In this document: piece by piece, positions 48,153 to 57,623 of the stretch
Numbering within the stretch: position 1 is the stretch's first letter
Layout of the letters: every line of letters begins with the position of its first letter
Assembly: GCF_000069185.1 (NCBI RefSeq)
Contig: NC_010397.1
Span: 2,666,001-2,730,000, forward strand
Source of the DNA: Mycobacteroides abscessus ATCC 19977
GTDB taxonomy: Bacteria > Actinomycetota > Actinomycetes > Mycobacteriales > Mycobacteriaceae
DNA length: 64,000 bases
Reading direction: 5' to 3'
Position numbers and translations under genes: made by a program
Notes under the pieces: model-generated
Told to the model about the DNA's origin: nothing
Database searches by the model: none
The model's input: only the letters and a program-made list of their open reading frames with translations

Positions 48153-49717
48153 GGCACTCCAGACGGTAGCGCAACTTCGCATCCATCCGCGTCGCGGCGC
48201 ACCGGAAGGCTGACGGCAAAATGCGAATCGGTTCGGGGCCAGTCCGAACGGGCATGGCAGCCGCGCGATTCTGTGCGTGCCGCGGCAGCCGTCGCCACAG
48301 CCTGCGCTGTCAGGGTAAGCGCCGCATCCTCGACGTCGCGCGGTGTCATGCGAGCGGGGTCAACCGGTGACACAGTGCCGCAACGTAGTTCGGCCTCCAA
48401 CAGGCCGAGCCCGTCGGCATCCCTCAGCACCGACGCCCACCGAGTCATCGCCGACTGCAACCTTCGGCGATCCAGACGCGGTGGTGCGGGGTCGCGTTCA
48501 TCCACCACACCGGCGCGGTCAGCGATCCGCGCAGCAGCTTCCCCGGCACGCCTACCCACCACCAAACCTTCCAACAAACTGTTGGAAGCCAACCGGTTTG
48601 CGCCATGCATACCGGTGCGCGCGACCTCGCCCGCGGCGAACAACCCGGCCACCTCGGTGTGACCGTACGGATCGGTGACGACACCGCCGCAGCTGTAATG
48701 CGCCCCCGGCACTACCGGGATCAGCTGGACCGACGGATCTATCCCGGCCGCCGCGCACGCGGCGGTGATGGTGGGAAATCGGATCGCAAAGTTACCGATG
48801 GCGCGGGCATCGAGGTAAACACATTGGTCTCCGCTCTCACGTAGTCGCCGCGCGATGGCCCCGGCCACCACGTCGCGCGGGGCCAGATCCCCCTGCGGAT
48901 GCACACCCGCGGTCACCGAATCCCCGCGTGCGTCAACCAAGACGGCACCTTCGCCACGGACCGCTTCGCTGATCAGGGGCCGGCATCCGGCCGCATCCGG
49001 GGTGTGCAGCATCGTCGGGTGGAACTGGATGAATTCGATGTCGGCCACCGATACGCCCGCGCGCAGCGCCAATGCGATGCCATCGCCGGTCGATCCCTCC
49101 GGATTGGTGGTGGCCGAATATAGATGTCCCAGTCCGCCGGTGGCGAGCACCACGGCTCCCGCGTGGATCACCCCAATCCCGTCGCTGTTTCCCACGAGCA
49201 CGCCGCCCACGCCCTCGGGCCCGACGAGGATGTCGTGCACGACGTGGCTGCGGCGGACGTCCAACATCGCTGCCGCGTGATCAAGCGCGCGCTGCACCTC
49301 CGCGCCCGTGGCATCGCCACCGGCGTGGATGATGCGCCGCGCGCTATGCCCGCCCTCGCGGGTCAACGCCCACTGACCCGAACGCGATTCATCGAATCGC
49401 GCGCCGTCGGCGACCAGATCGCGTACCGCCCGGTATCCGTCGGACACGATGGACCGGACCGCCTCGGCATCACATAGCCCAGCTCCGGCGCTCAGCGTGT
49501 CCAGTACATGCGCCTCGATGGAATCCTGCGAATCCGGGAGCACCACGGCGATCCCGCCCTGCGCGAAATGCGTGGCGGTCGCACCGACCTTGCTCAGTAC
49601 CACGACCTTGCGGCCACGCCGGTGCACCGCCAAGGCGGCCGCAAGCCCGGCGACACCCGCACCGACGACGACCACATCTGCGTCAGTGCGCCAGGTGGTC
49701 CCCGCCGGCATGGTCAT
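48146..49717 (-). CDS. nadB: L-aspartate oxidase
   Basis: A 523-residue flavoprotein that oxidises aspartate to iminoaspartate, the substrate of NadA. FAD-binding [69 protein letters not shown], and the C-terminal [24 protein letters not shown] are typical. The start overlaps the nadA stop (ATGA). Confidence 0.96.
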   Translation of the reverse strand: MTMPAGTTWRTDADVVVVGAGVAGLAAALAVHRRGRKVVVLSKVGATATHFAQGGIAVVLPDSQDSIEAHVLDTLSAGAGLCDAEAVRSIVSDGYRAVRDLVADGARFDESRSGQWALTREGGHSARRIIHAGGDATGAEVQRALDHAAAMLDVRRSHVVHDILVGPEGVGGVLVGNSDGIGVIHAGAVVLATGGLGHLYSATTNPEGSTGDGIALALRAGVSVADIEFIQFHPTMLHTPDAAGCRPLISEAVRGEGAVLVDARGDSVTAGVHPQGDLAPRDVVAGAIARRLRESGDQCVYLDARAIGNFAIRFPTITAACAAAGIDPSVQLIPVVPGAHYSCGGVVTDPYGHTEVAGLFAAGEVARTGMHGANRLASNSLLEGLVVGRRAGEAAARIADRAGVVDERDPAPPRLDRRRLQSAMTRWASVLRDADGLGLLEAELRCGTVSPVDPARMTPRDVEDAALTLTAQAVATAAAARTESRGCHARSDWPRTDSHFAVSLPVRRDADGCEVALPSGVPC

Positions 49718-50742
49718 TCTCCGCCGCCGGGTTGTCCGATCTCGATCATCCGCTGGACGCTGCGGCGGGCCAGGCGCGCGGTGTCCGGATCGACATCCAC
49801 CTCATCGCGCCCCTCCACCAGGCATCGCAACAACGCCGCCGGAGTGATCATCTTCATGTAGGTGCACGAGGCCCTGTCGTTGACCGCCAGGAAGTTCACA
49901 TCGGGAGCCGCCTTGCGTAACTGGTGCAGCATGCCCACCTCGGTGGCCACCAGCACTTCGCGGGCCCGGGTCTCGCGGGCGGCGTCGAGCATGCCGCCCG
50001 TCGAGAGGATTTTCACCCGATCGTCGGGAACGGCGCCCTCGCCGGCCAGGTACAGCGCCGATGTCGCGCAGCCGCATTCGGGATGCACAAACAGCTCGGC
50101 ATTCGGGTGCGAGCGGGCCTGTCCTGCCAGCTCGTCGCCATTGATACCGGCGTGGACATGGCATTCACCCGCCCAGATGTGCAGATTCTGACGGCCGGTG
50201 ACCCGCTTGACGTGTGCGCCGAGGAACTGATCCGGGCAGAACAGCACCTCACGGTCGGGATCTATGGAAGCGACCACGTCGACCGCGTTCGACGAGGTGC
50301 AGCAGATATCGGTGAGCGCCTTCACGGCGGCCGTGGTGTTGACGTACGAGACGACGACCGCGTCAGGGAACTCCGCCTTCCAGTCGCGCAGTTGGTCGGC
50401 GGTGATGGAATCGGCCAGCGAGCATCCCGCACGCTGGTCGGGGATGAGCACGGTCTTCTCGGGGCTGAGGATCTTGGCAGTTTCCGCCATGAAGTGCACG
50501 CCACAGAAAACGATCGTGTCTTCGGGCGCCTCGGCGGCGATACGGGACAAGGCCAGTGAATCACCCACGTGGTCCGCCACGTCCTGAATGGCCGGCAGCT
50601 GATAGTTGTGCGCGAGCACTGTCGCACCGCGCTGTTCGGCCAGTCGGCGCACCATCTCGGCCCAGCGGGCATCGCCCTCCACACCGGTGTATCCACCGGG
50701 ACCGTCAATCACACCGTCAAGTACTACGTCAGCTGCGGTCAT
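49714..50742 (-). CDS. nadA: Quinolinate synthase
   Basis: A 342-residue iron-sulfur enzyme that condenses iminoaspartate with dihydroxyacetone phosphate to quinolinate. Cluster-binding cysteines appear in [27 protein letters not shown] and [13 protein letters not shown]. The ATG at 50742 follows a strong GAGGAGG site; the frame extends upstream without support. It heads the NAD run and is divergent from the NrtR-type gene, with the palindrome at 50802-50824 between them. Confidence 0.96.
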   Translation of the reverse strand: MTAADVVLDGVIDGPGGYTGVEGDARWAEMVRRLAEQRGATVLAHNYQLPAIQDVADHVGDSLALSRIAAEAPEDTIVFCGVHFMAETAKILSPEKTVLIPDQRAGCSLADSITADQLRDWKAEFPDAVVVSYVNTTAAVKALTDICCTSSNAVDVVASIDPDREVLFCPDQFLGAHVKRVTGRQNLHIWAGECHVHAGINGDELAGQARSHPNAELFVHPECGCATSALYLAGEGAVPDDRVKILSTGGMLDAARETRAREVLVATEVGMLHQLRKAAPDVNFLAVNDRASCTYMKMITPAALLRCLVEGRDEVDVDPDTARLARRSVQRMIEIGQPGGGE

Positions 50743-50801
50743 GGCCGCCTCCTCGCGCCTCGGGTCTCGGTCTACAGCCGGGCCGGGCTTGGATGACCGA
50801 G

Positions 50802-50824
50802 GTTTTCGACTTATGATCGAAAAC
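50802..50824. promoter_or_regulatory. NrtR-type operator between nadA and the Nudix regulator
   Basis: Perfect 8-bp arms GTTTTCGA and TCGAAAAC flank a 7-base spacer. The repeat covers a TTATGA -10-like hexamer (50811-50816) of the regulator gene and ends one base before its ATG at 50825. It is therefore well placed for autoregulation and for repression of nadA about 60 bases away. Confidence 0.75.
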
Positions 50825-51520
50825 ATGGTCCATACTAGCACCGAGCATGAAGTGTTAGCCGTGGTGTTCCAAGTACGTCACTTTGACAAGGCCCAGACGC
50901 CCGAGCTCGCGGTGCTGCTGTGGCAACGAGCCCTCGATCCGCATCGCGGCGCCTGGGCCCTGCCCGGTGGCCGGGTACGCGCCGACGAGGATCTCCCCTC
51001 GTCCATCCGGCGCCAGCTCGCCGAGAAGGTGGACGTGCGTGAGCTGGCACACCTCGAACAGTTGGCGGTGTTCTCCGAACCTCGCCGAGTTCCCGGCCCA
51101 CGCACCATCGCCTCGACGTTTCTCGGGCTGGTCCCCTTCCCCGCCACACCGGCCCTTCCCGACGACACTCAGTGGCATCGCGTGAACCATCTGCCTGCCA
51201 TGGCCTTCGACCATCAGGTCATGGTCGCGCACGCACATACGCGGCTGGCCGCCAAGATGTCCTACACCAACATCGGGTTCGCCTTGGCGCCACAGGAATT
51301 CACCCTCTCGACACTGCGCGATATCTACTGCGCGACCCTTGGATATCCGGTCGACGCCACCAACCTGCAGCGCGTGCTGGTGCGGCGGGGTGTGCTTACC
51401 CCCACCGGCACCACCGCGAGATCGGGCCGCAGCGGCGGCCGCCCCGCCGCTCTGTACCGATTCACCGACGACCGGTACCGCGTCACCGACGAGTTCGCCG
51501 CGCTGCGCCCTCCCGGCTGA
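50825..51520 (+). CDS. nrtR: NrtR-type Nudix-domain transcriptional regulator of NAD synthesis
   Basis: A 231-residue protein with an N-terminal Nudix-like domain and a C-terminal winged-helix domain ([34 protein letters not shown]...[13 protein letters not shown]). The Nudix box is degenerate: [22 protein letters not shown] keeps the Gly and one Glu but lacks the catalytic RE-x2-EE core, as expected for a ligand-sensing regulator rather than a hydrolase. It matches Rv1593c. The ATG at 50825 is chosen because it follows the operator and suits a leaderless mRNA; an ATG at 50813 lies inside the operator. Confidence 0.9.
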   Translation: MVHTSTEHEVLAVVFQVRHFDKAQTPELAVLLWQRALDPHRGAWALPGGRVRADEDLPSSIRRQLAEKVDVRELAHLEQLAVFSEPRRVPGPRTIASTFLGLVPFPATPALPDDTQWHRVNHLPAMAFDHQVMVAHAHTRLAAKMSYTNIGFALAPQEFTLSTLRDIYCATLGYPVDATNLQRVLVRRGVLTPTGTTARSGRSGGRPAALYRFTDDRYRVTDEFAALRPPG

Positions 51521-51583
51521 CGGACTAGCTTCTTAGAGTCCTCTTAGGGTATGAATGCCAGGGACCTTGAAGGGAGCGCAGGT

Positions 51584-52906
51584 ATGGCATCGCACGACCT
51601 GGCGATATCTGCTGACGTCAAGTGGATCGGCGAGGCCCCCCACCAGAATGTCGAGCGGGGCGCACCGACACTGCTGCCCACCGAGGACCCCTTCTACCTA
51701 CCGCCACTCGGCTACGAGCACGCCGCGCCCGGAACGGTGCTCCGCAGCCGCGACGTCGAAATGGCTTTTCTCGGCGTCATTCCCCAGCGATTCACCGCGA
51801 CCCAACTGCTCTACCGCAGCAATGACCTGAATCGGCGTGCGGACGCCGCAGTGACCACGGTCCTGATTCCCGACCACGACGATCCGGCCACGCCGGTGCC
51901 GATCGTGTCGTACCAGTGCGCCATCGACGCCGTGACCGACCGCTGCTTTCCTTCGTATGCGTTGCGGCGCGGTGCGCAGGCACTCGGCTCCTTCACCCAG
52001 TTCGAACTGCTCTTGATCGCCGCCCTGCTCGCTCAGGGCTGGGCGGTCTCCATTCCCGATCATGAGGGCGTCGACGGGAGCTGGGGTGCGCCTGACGAGC
52101 CCGGATATCGCACTCTCGACGGAATTCGCGCGGCCCTCAACTGCGACAGGCTCGGTCTCTCGCGGCAGGCACCCATCGGCTTGTGGGGCTACTCCGGTGG
52201 AGGACTCGCCACGGCCTGGGCCGCCGAAGCCAGCGCCGATTATGCCCCCGAGCTTTCGATCACCGGTGCCGTCCTTGGGTCGCCCGTGGGCGATCTCGGC
52301 CATACCTTCCGCCGTCTCAACGGCGGGCTGTTCGCCGCGCTACCCGGCCTTGTCGTCGCCGCTCTCTCCCATGTATACCCAGGTCTAGAACGGGTGATCG
52401 AAGAGCACGCGACCACCAAGGGCAAGGAGTTCCTCGGTCGGCTCGAAGATATGCCCACCTTCCGGGCCATCATCGCCATGGCCTTCAAGGATATGGACGA
52501 TTTGGTGGACCGGCCGCTGGAGCAACTCCTGCAGACACCCGAGGTGCGGCACGTCTTCGACAGCATCAAGCTCGGCAAGACGGTGCCCACCCCGCCGGTC
52601 CTGATCGTGCAAGCCGTGCACGACGAGATCATCTCGACGTCCTGCATCGACGAACTTGCCGATACCTACCGCGGTGGCGGCGCCGATGTGGCCTACCACC
52701 GCGATCTGCTCAATGAGCACATCCTGCTGCACCCCATGTCCGCGCCCATGTCGATGGAATGGCTCAGCGCCCGGTTCCGTGGCGAACCACTTCCGACGGG
52801 ACCACGCAGGACGAGCTGGCCACTGGCATTCAAACCGTCGACCTATCTCGGCCTGCTCAAACTGGGTTGGATCGGCGCCAAGGTGCTCGGCGGACGTTCC
52901 CTCTAG
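51584..52906 (+). CDS. Secretory-lipase-family hydrolase (Rv1592c homologue)
   Basis: A 440-residue alpha/beta hydrolase related to the LIP family of secreted lipases. The nucleophile motif is [14 protein letters not shown], a catalytic-Asp region is [21 protein letters not shown] and a catalytic His lies in LLNEHILLH. The segment [17 protein letters not shown] region reads [31 protein letters not shown]. No clear signal peptide is seen. The ATG at 51584 has an AAGGGAG site; an ATG at 51551 lacks one. It occupies the place of Rv1592c next to the NAD genes; the substrate is unknown. Confidence 0.86.
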   Translation: MASHDLAISADVKWIGEAPHQNVERGAPTLLPTEDPFYLPPLGYEHAAPGTVLRSRDVEMAFLGVIPQRFTATQLLYRSNDLNRRADAAVTTVLIPDHDDPATPVPIVSYQCAIDAVTDRCFPSYALRRGAQALGSFTQFELLLIAALLAQGWAVSIPDHEGVDGSWGAPDEPGYRTLDGIRAALNCDRLGLSRQAPIGLWGYSGGGLATAWAAEASADYAPELSITGAVLGSPVGDLGHTFRRLNGGLFAALPGLVVAALSHVYPGLERVIEEHATTKGKEFLGRLEDMPTFRAIIAMAFKDMDDLVDRPLEQLLQTPEVRHVFDSIKLGKTVPTPPVLIVQAVHDEIISTSCIDELADTYRGGGADVAYHRDLLNEHILLHPMSAPMSMEWLSARFRGEPLPTGPRRTSWPLAFKPSTYLGLLKLGWIGAKVLGGRSL

Positions 52907-52912
52907 CGAATC

Positions 52913-53449
52913 TCAGCTCTCCAGCGCGGCGATGGCCGCCGCTACCGCCGTCTTCTTCACCTGTCGGTGCGGACGGTCCGCGTATTCGATGGTGCAATCC
53001 GACAATCCGCCGAGGGCCACAGTTGCCTGGATCATTTGCGCCGCCGAAGGTTTACCACCCGCAAGCAGGACGATCAGCCTGCGGCGCCATCCCATCATCC
53101 ATTCACCCAATTCGAGTTGCCCCAGGGCAGCCAAGTCGCGCACGATGATGCCCAAGACAACCCGGTGAGTCCATAACACATCGAAGTAGTCCTCGAGCAG
53201 TTGACGCCTATCCCCTGCGTTATTCGTCGCCAGAAACGTTTGCAGGTCATCCACCATCGGCTGGACTATGCTCCGAACCAGCTCATCGCGCGACGAGAAG
53301 TGGTAGTACAGAGCGGGTTTGGTGATCTTAAGACGGCTTGCGATGTCCTGCAGGCTGGTATTGCGCAACCCGCGTTCGGCGAACAGGTCGCGCGCAACAG
53401 TCTGGATGCGCTCCCTGGTGCCTGGTGCGACGGCCGCGTCGGAGAGCAT
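52913..53449 (-). CDS. TetR-family transcriptional regulator
   Basis: A 178-residue TetR-type repressor. The N-terminal HTH reads RERIQTVARDLFAERGLRNTSLQDIASRLKITKPALYYHFSSRDELVRSIV. The C-terminal ligand domain is variable. It is divergent from a flavin monooxygenase gene across an 80-base gap containing overlapping inverted repeats, so it most likely represses that gene and itself. The inducer is unknown. Confidence 0.92.
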   Translation of the reverse strand: MLSDAAVAPGTRERIQTVARDLFAERGLRNTSLQDIASRLKITKPALYYHFSSRDELVRSIVQPMVDDLQTFLATNNAGDRRQLLEDYFDVLWTHRVVLGIIVRDLAALGQLELGEWMMGWRRRLIVLLAGGKPSAAQMIQATVALGGLSDCTIEYADRPHRQVKKTAVAAAIAALES

Positions 53450-53479
53450 CTGCCGATCTTAACGCCTGACTTTCCGGTC

Positions 53480-53519
53480 GGTAAGCAGTACGCTCGCTCT
53501 ACTTACCTATCGTTAAGTA
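53480..53519. promoter_or_regulatory. Inverted repeats, candidate TetR operator
   Basis: In the divergent gap, TACTTA (53500-53505) and TAAGTA (53514-53519) form an inverted repeat with an 8-base spacer just before the monooxygenase ribosome site. GGTAAG (53480-53485) and CTTACC (53502-53507) form a second, overlapping one. TTAC/GTAA arms are common in TetR operators. Binding is inferred. Confidence 0.5.
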
Positions 53520-53529
53520 AGGAGATGCC

Positions 53530-54750
53530 ATGCGGGTGTTGATTTCGGGGGCGAGTATCGCGGGCCCCGTGTTGGCGTTCTGGTTGGCGCACTACGGGTT
53601 CGAGGTCACTGTCATCGAACGTTCACCCGCGCCGCGGAAGTCGGGCGGACATGCCGTGGACCTCTTCAAGCCCGCGATGGACATCATCGAGATGATGGGA
53701 ATTCTCGACCACGTCGAGGCACAGAGCGCTGGCACCGAAGTCTTGTCGATACATCGCGAGGGCAAGCGGCTCATCGATCTTCCCGAGGTACTGATCTTCT
53801 CGGCCGTGTCGGAACGGCACGTCGAGATCATGCGAGATGACCTCAGCGAGATCCTGTATGGCGCCAGCGCCCCTAGCGCCGAGTACATCTTCGGCGATTC
53901 GATCACCGCCCTGACCGACGACGGCGCCGGCGTGCGAGTCGCATTCGACAGGGCCTCGGATCGACGATTCGACCTCGTCATCGGCGCCGATGGATTGCAC
54001 TCACATGTGCGTGGCCTGGTATTCGGCCCGGAATCGGGGTATTCGCATTGGTTGGGCCAGTATCTCGCGGTCGCCTCCATACCCAACTATCTGGACCTGA
54101 GCGATCGCGCCCTGATGTACCCACAGGTGGACAAGATCGCCGGAATGTACAGCGCCGCACAGCTCTCTGATGCCCGGGCGTTCTTCCTCTTTCGCACACC
54201 AGAGCCCCTCGACTACCACCACCGCGATGTTGGCAGACAAAAGGCGCTGCTCGGCGAGGTGTACGCGGACGTCGGCTGGGAGCTACCCCGCATGCTCGCG
54301 GAGGTCGACGCCACCGACACCTTCTACATGGATTCGATCACCCAACTGCGCATGGATACGTGGTCCAAGGGCCGGATAACGCTCGTCGGCGACGCCGGGT
54401 ACTGCCCCGGCCCGGCAGTGGGCGGAAGCACGAGCCTGGCGGTCGTCGGAGCGTATGTGCTGGCAGGGGAAATCGCGGCTGCCGCAGGTGATCACGCCAG
54501 GGCGTATCCCGCCTACGAAGCCGCACTGCGGGAGTATGTAGAGGTCAGCCGCAAACTGGCACTCACCGCATCCGGCACGCTCGTGCCCAAGAGCCGCCTT
54601 GGGCTGTGCACTCTTGTTCACGGCGCGCGAATCCTGGGACATTTGCCGTCGTCACTGACGCGCAGCCTCTCCCGACTCGTCGCCGCACGCCGGATAAATA
54701 TCCACGACACGTTCGCGCTCCGCGACTACCAGGGCCTGATCAGCCGGTAG
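53530..54750 (+). CDS. FAD-dependent aromatic-type monooxygenase (PHBH/TetX fold)
   Basis: A 406-residue class A flavin monooxygenase. The N-terminal FAD motif reads VLISGASIAGPVLAFWLAHYGFEVTVIER, the second motif is LVIGADGLHSHVRGLVFG, and the third is ITLVGDAGYCPGPAVGGSTSLAVVGAYVLAGE. Members hydroxylate aromatic or polycyclic compounds, and some inactivate tetracyclines or rifamycins; the substrate here cannot be told. An AAGGAG site precedes the ATG at 53530. The divergent TetR gene suggests induction by the substrate. Confidence 0.88.
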   Translation: MRVLISGASIAGPVLAFWLAHYGFEVTVIERSPAPRKSGGHAVDLFKPAMDIIEMMGILDHVEAQSAGTEVLSIHREGKRLIDLPEVLIFSAVSERHVEIMRDDLSEILYGASAPSAEYIFGDSITALTDDGAGVRVAFDRASDRRFDLVIGADGLHSHVRGLVFGPESGYSHWLGQYLAVASIPNYLDLSDRALMYPQVDKIAGMYSAAQLSDARAFFLFRTPEPLDYHHRDVGRQKALLGEVYADVGWELPRMLAEVDATDTFYMDSITQLRMDTWSKGRITLVGDAGYCPGPAVGGSTSLAVVGAYVLAGEIAAAAGDHARAYPAYEAALREYVEVSRKLALTASGTLVPKSRLGLCTLVHGARILGHLPSSLTRSLSRLVAARRINIHDTFALRDYQGLISR

Positions 54751-54909
54751 CGCATTAGCCAGAGCGTGGATGGGCAAGAGCGAGAACATCATTGGCGGCT
54801 ACGACCGCCGAGTTGCTGAACGACACACTCTCGTTGCGGGTGTCACGCAGCGGCGCCGCACCACGTACGCTGACGTCCGGGTCGTCACAACAGAACACAT
54901 AGGAGTGAG

Positions 54910-56640
54910 ATGGACCGGACCGCCAATCCCTTGTTCAAGGCGGGCATGGCCGCTATCACCGCGACCGCATTGATAGTCGCGCCCGCGGTGACACCACCTA
55001 CGCGACAGTCAATCCCCCTGCCCGACATCCGATCCGCCTCCGTGCGACTGAGTTCGCTCGCGTTCACTCCGCGGGCCGCCGAGGTACCGGCGAGTCCCCT
55101 CGCCGCACTGAAGCTCTCGCTCTCACCCGCATCCGCCGCGCCGGCCAGTCCACTGAAGCGTGCACCGCTCGGCCAACTCGCCACCGCCGTGCAGCCGCGC
55201 GCCGCTGCCGCGCCATTGCCCACACCCGTGAGTGCTCCTACGCAGCCCGACGCAGCGACTGCGTCGAGTCCCGTAGTGGCGAGTTCCCTCACCAACGGCA
55301 TCGACCAGGCCTACCAGTTCATCCAATACTGGGTCGACTACGGGGTCGACCTCGCGCAGTGGGGCGCCGGATTCGTGCCCGTCATCGGTGGCCTCGTGAG
55401 CGCTCAGATCGGCATCGTCTACGACAATCTCGTTCGGCCCATTGCCAACAGCTTTGTCTATAACCTGGTCGACCCGATCCTCAACGACCCGAGTTTCTCC
55501 AACATCGTGAACTCGTTTGGACGGTTCGGCAGTGACATCGTGAATTCCGTCATCAACTTCGCGTGGGCGGAAGCGCGCTATTTCCTTCCCCCGCTACCGC
55601 CGCTGCCCGGCTTGGCCCTTCAGACGACTACCGATGCCAACGGCGCCGCACCCACCTCCGTCCACGAAGCATTGGTGCCGTTCACCAAGGCGTTCAAGGA
55701 CGCCGAGGCACATTTCGCGGAGGCGCTTGGCCTGACCAAGCCCGACCCCAAGTCGGCCGCACTGGAAAAGACCGGCACCGCAGCGCAAACCGGAGAATCA
55801 CTCAAGGAAACGACCGGGGAGTCCGTGCAGGAAGAGGGCAAGACCGCCGAGACGGGTGCTGCCACCGGCACCAAGGAGGCGCTGGACCGCAAGGAATCCG
55901 CAGAAGGCAAGGCGTCCGCCAACGACAAAGCCACCGCTGTCGCCGAAAAGACCAAGGCCGGCGACAAGGCGACGACGGAGAGCAGGGAACCGGTCACCAC
56001 GGCGACCGAGGCCGCCAAGGAATCCACCAAAGACTCAGTCAAGGACGCCGCCGTACCAGGAGTTGCGGCTGACTCCGACGCGGCCTCCGGGAATCTGACC
56101 AAGGGCACCCTGGCCGCGAAAGAGACGGGGAATCAGCAACAATCGGCGACGGACGGCAAACCTTCCCCCAGTTCCGCGCCCGCCGACAAGCCCGACAAGC
56201 CGGTCAAACCGAAGGTCCCCGCGGCCAGCACGACCGAGCATGGGTCCATCAGCGCGCAGGGCATTGTCCGCGGCCCTGTGTCGCAGTCAACGTCGGGACA
56301 GTCCGGCCCGTCGGCCTCCACCCCCAAAACTGCCGATTCCAAGGTTTCCAGCTCCGGCGCTTCTGGTTTCCAGACGTCGGATACCGGCACGCCGGAGAGC
56401 AAGATGTCCGACACGAAGACTGCCACCGGCACGACGGCCGGCACCAAAGCAACCGAGACGAAACCAAAAGCTGCCGAGACGAAGCCCTCCGACGCCAAGT
56501 CTTCCGGTTCGACGACATCGGGCACGAAATCTCCCGGCACCACCGCGCACGACTCGGCGAACAAGCCCTCGGCTTCGGCGAGCAGTGCGGCCAAATCCGG
56601 TGGCGAAGGGTCGAAATCAAGCAGCGGCAGCCACCGCTAG
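54910..56640 (+). CDS. Large exported low-complexity protein of unknown function
   Basis: A 576-residue protein. It starts with a signal-like segment (KAGMAAITATALIVAPAVTPP), then an Ala/Pro/Ser-rich region to about residue 120. Residues 120-230 form a more ordered, hydrophobic part (IDQAYQFIQYWVDYGVDLAQWGAG, then VYDNLVRPIANSFVYNLVDPIL) that resembles hydrophobic domains of other mycobacterial exported proteins. From about residue 260 to the end it is a long disordered tail rich in Lys, Thr, Ser, Glu and Ala. An AGGAG site precedes the ATG. The stop overlaps the convergent LysR gene. The family is not recognised. Confidence 0.7.
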   Translation: MDRTANPLFKAGMAAITATALIVAPAVTPPTRQSIPLPDIRSASVRLSSLAFTPRAAEVPASPLAALKLSLSPASAAPASPLKRAPLGQLATAVQPRAAAAPLPTPVSAPTQPDAATASSPVVASSLTNGIDQAYQFIQYWVDYGVDLAQWGAGFVPVIGGLVSAQIGIVYDNLVRPIANSFVYNLVDPILNDPSFSNIVNSFGRFGSDIVNSVINFAWAEARYFLPPLPPLPGLALQTTTDANGAAPTSVHEALVPFTKAFKDAEAHFAEALGLTKPDPKSAALEKTGTAAQTGESLKETTGESVQEEGKTAETGAATGTKEALDRKESAEGKASANDKATAVAEKTKAGDKATTESREPVTTATEAAKESTKDSVKDAAVPGVAADSDAASGNLTKGTLAAKETGNQQQSATDGKPSPSSAPADKPDKPVKPKVPAASTTEHGSISAQGIVRGPVSQSTSGQSGPSASTPKTADSKVSSSGASGFQTSDTGTPESKMSDTKTATGTTAGTKATETKPKAAETKPSDAKSSGSTTSGTKSPGTTAHDSANKPSASASSAAKSGGEGSKSSSGSHR

Positions 56641-57557
56641 CCCTTCCGGATCGCGGCGCTGTTGACTTCGGCTTGCGAGAAGTGTTGGAGCAGGAAGTCA
56701 TTGAGGCGCCTCGTGGGTGCCGCACGGGTGGCTGTGCCCCAGGCCAGGGCAATGGCGCGGTGGTAACCGTCCCCCGCGAGCGGTATCTCGCGTATTCCGG
56801 GGAGTGCGCGATCATCGTGCGGGAGCAGCGCCACGCCGAGCCCCCGGCCGATGAGCTCGCGGATGGTGCTGAACTCCGTTACCTCGATCGTGACATTGGG
56901 GGCATATCCCGCTTCGCGGCACCACCGCTCGGTGAGCTGGCGCAGGTTGTAGCTGGGCGGATTGGCGATGAAGGTCTCACCGGACAATTCGCGGAGCCGC
57001 ACCTGCGCGGCGCCGGCCAATCGATGGTCTTCGGGAACGGCGATGTGTATGTGCTGGGCACCTATCGTGATGTGGTGCAATCGTTCTGGCGCCGGTATCA
57101 CGACGGCAAGGTCCAGGTCGCCGGTGAGCAGCTGCGCACCGAGTTCGCTGCCGTGGGCCTGCTTGAGCAGCACGCGGATGCCGGGGTGCCGATGCCGGAA
57201 GGCAGCCAGCAGATCGGGGATGTGACCTGACCCCATCGTCAGCGGGAATCCGAAGCGGACGGTGCCGCGCTCTGGGTCGGCGTCCCCCGTCACCTCCGAG
57301 AGTGTGTGATCGAGTTCGGCCAGCGGCTCGCGAGTCCGGGCCGCAAGCAGACGAGCCTCCGGGGTAAGGCGCACCGTTCTGCCGTCGTGAATGAGCAGCG
57401 GCACTCCCAGCGCCGCCTGCAATGCGTGAATACGCCGGCTCATCGACGACTGCGGAATACCCAATGTGAGCGCCGCCTGGGTCATGTGCCCGTCGTGGGC
57501 GGCGAGCTCCACCAGGGCTCGCAGCTGTGGCGCGAGCTGCGATGTCCACTGATCCAT
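56637..57557 (-). CDS. LysR-family transcriptional regulator
   Basis: A 306-residue LysR-type regulator. The HTH is LVELAAHDGHMTQAALTLGIPQSSMSRRIHALQAALGVPLLIHDGR, followed by the linker helix and a periplasmic-binding-protein-like effector domain (VRFGFPLTMGSGHIPDLLAAFRHRHPGIRVLL). It is divergent from mqo with 66 bases between the chosen starts, so control of malate oxidation is the simplest guess. The ATG at 57557 begins at the conserved region; an earlier start at 57578 is possible. The 3' end shares the CTAG with the neighbouring stop. Confidence 0.9.
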   Translation of the reverse strand: MDQWTSQLAPQLRALVELAAHDGHMTQAALTLGIPQSSMSRRIHALQAALGVPLLIHDGRTVRLTPEARLLAARTREPLAELDHTLSEVTGDADPERGTVRFGFPLTMGSGHIPDLLAAFRHRHPGIRVLLKQAHGSELGAQLLTGDLDLAVVIPAPERLHHITIGAQHIHIAVPEDHRLAGAAQVRLRELSGETFIANPPSYNLRQLTERWCREAGYAPNVTIEVTEFSTIRELIGRGLGVALLPHDDRALPGIREIPLAGDGYHRAIALAWGTATRAAPTRRLNDFLLQHFSQAEVNSAAIRKG

Positions 57558-57575
57558 TATCGGATGGTACTGCTT

Positions 57576-57588
57576 CAATCATTCATTG
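57576..57588. promoter_or_regulatory. CAAT-5-ATTG inverted repeat, possible LysR site
   Basis: A short inverted repeat CAAT/ATTG with a 5-base spacer lies between the LysR gene and mqo. It is the sort of T-N11-A element LysR proteins bind, but it is short enough to occur by chance. Confidence 0.3.
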
Positions 57589-57623
57589 GACGGAACGGAT
57601 GGCATCGGCGGATTGTGATGGGT

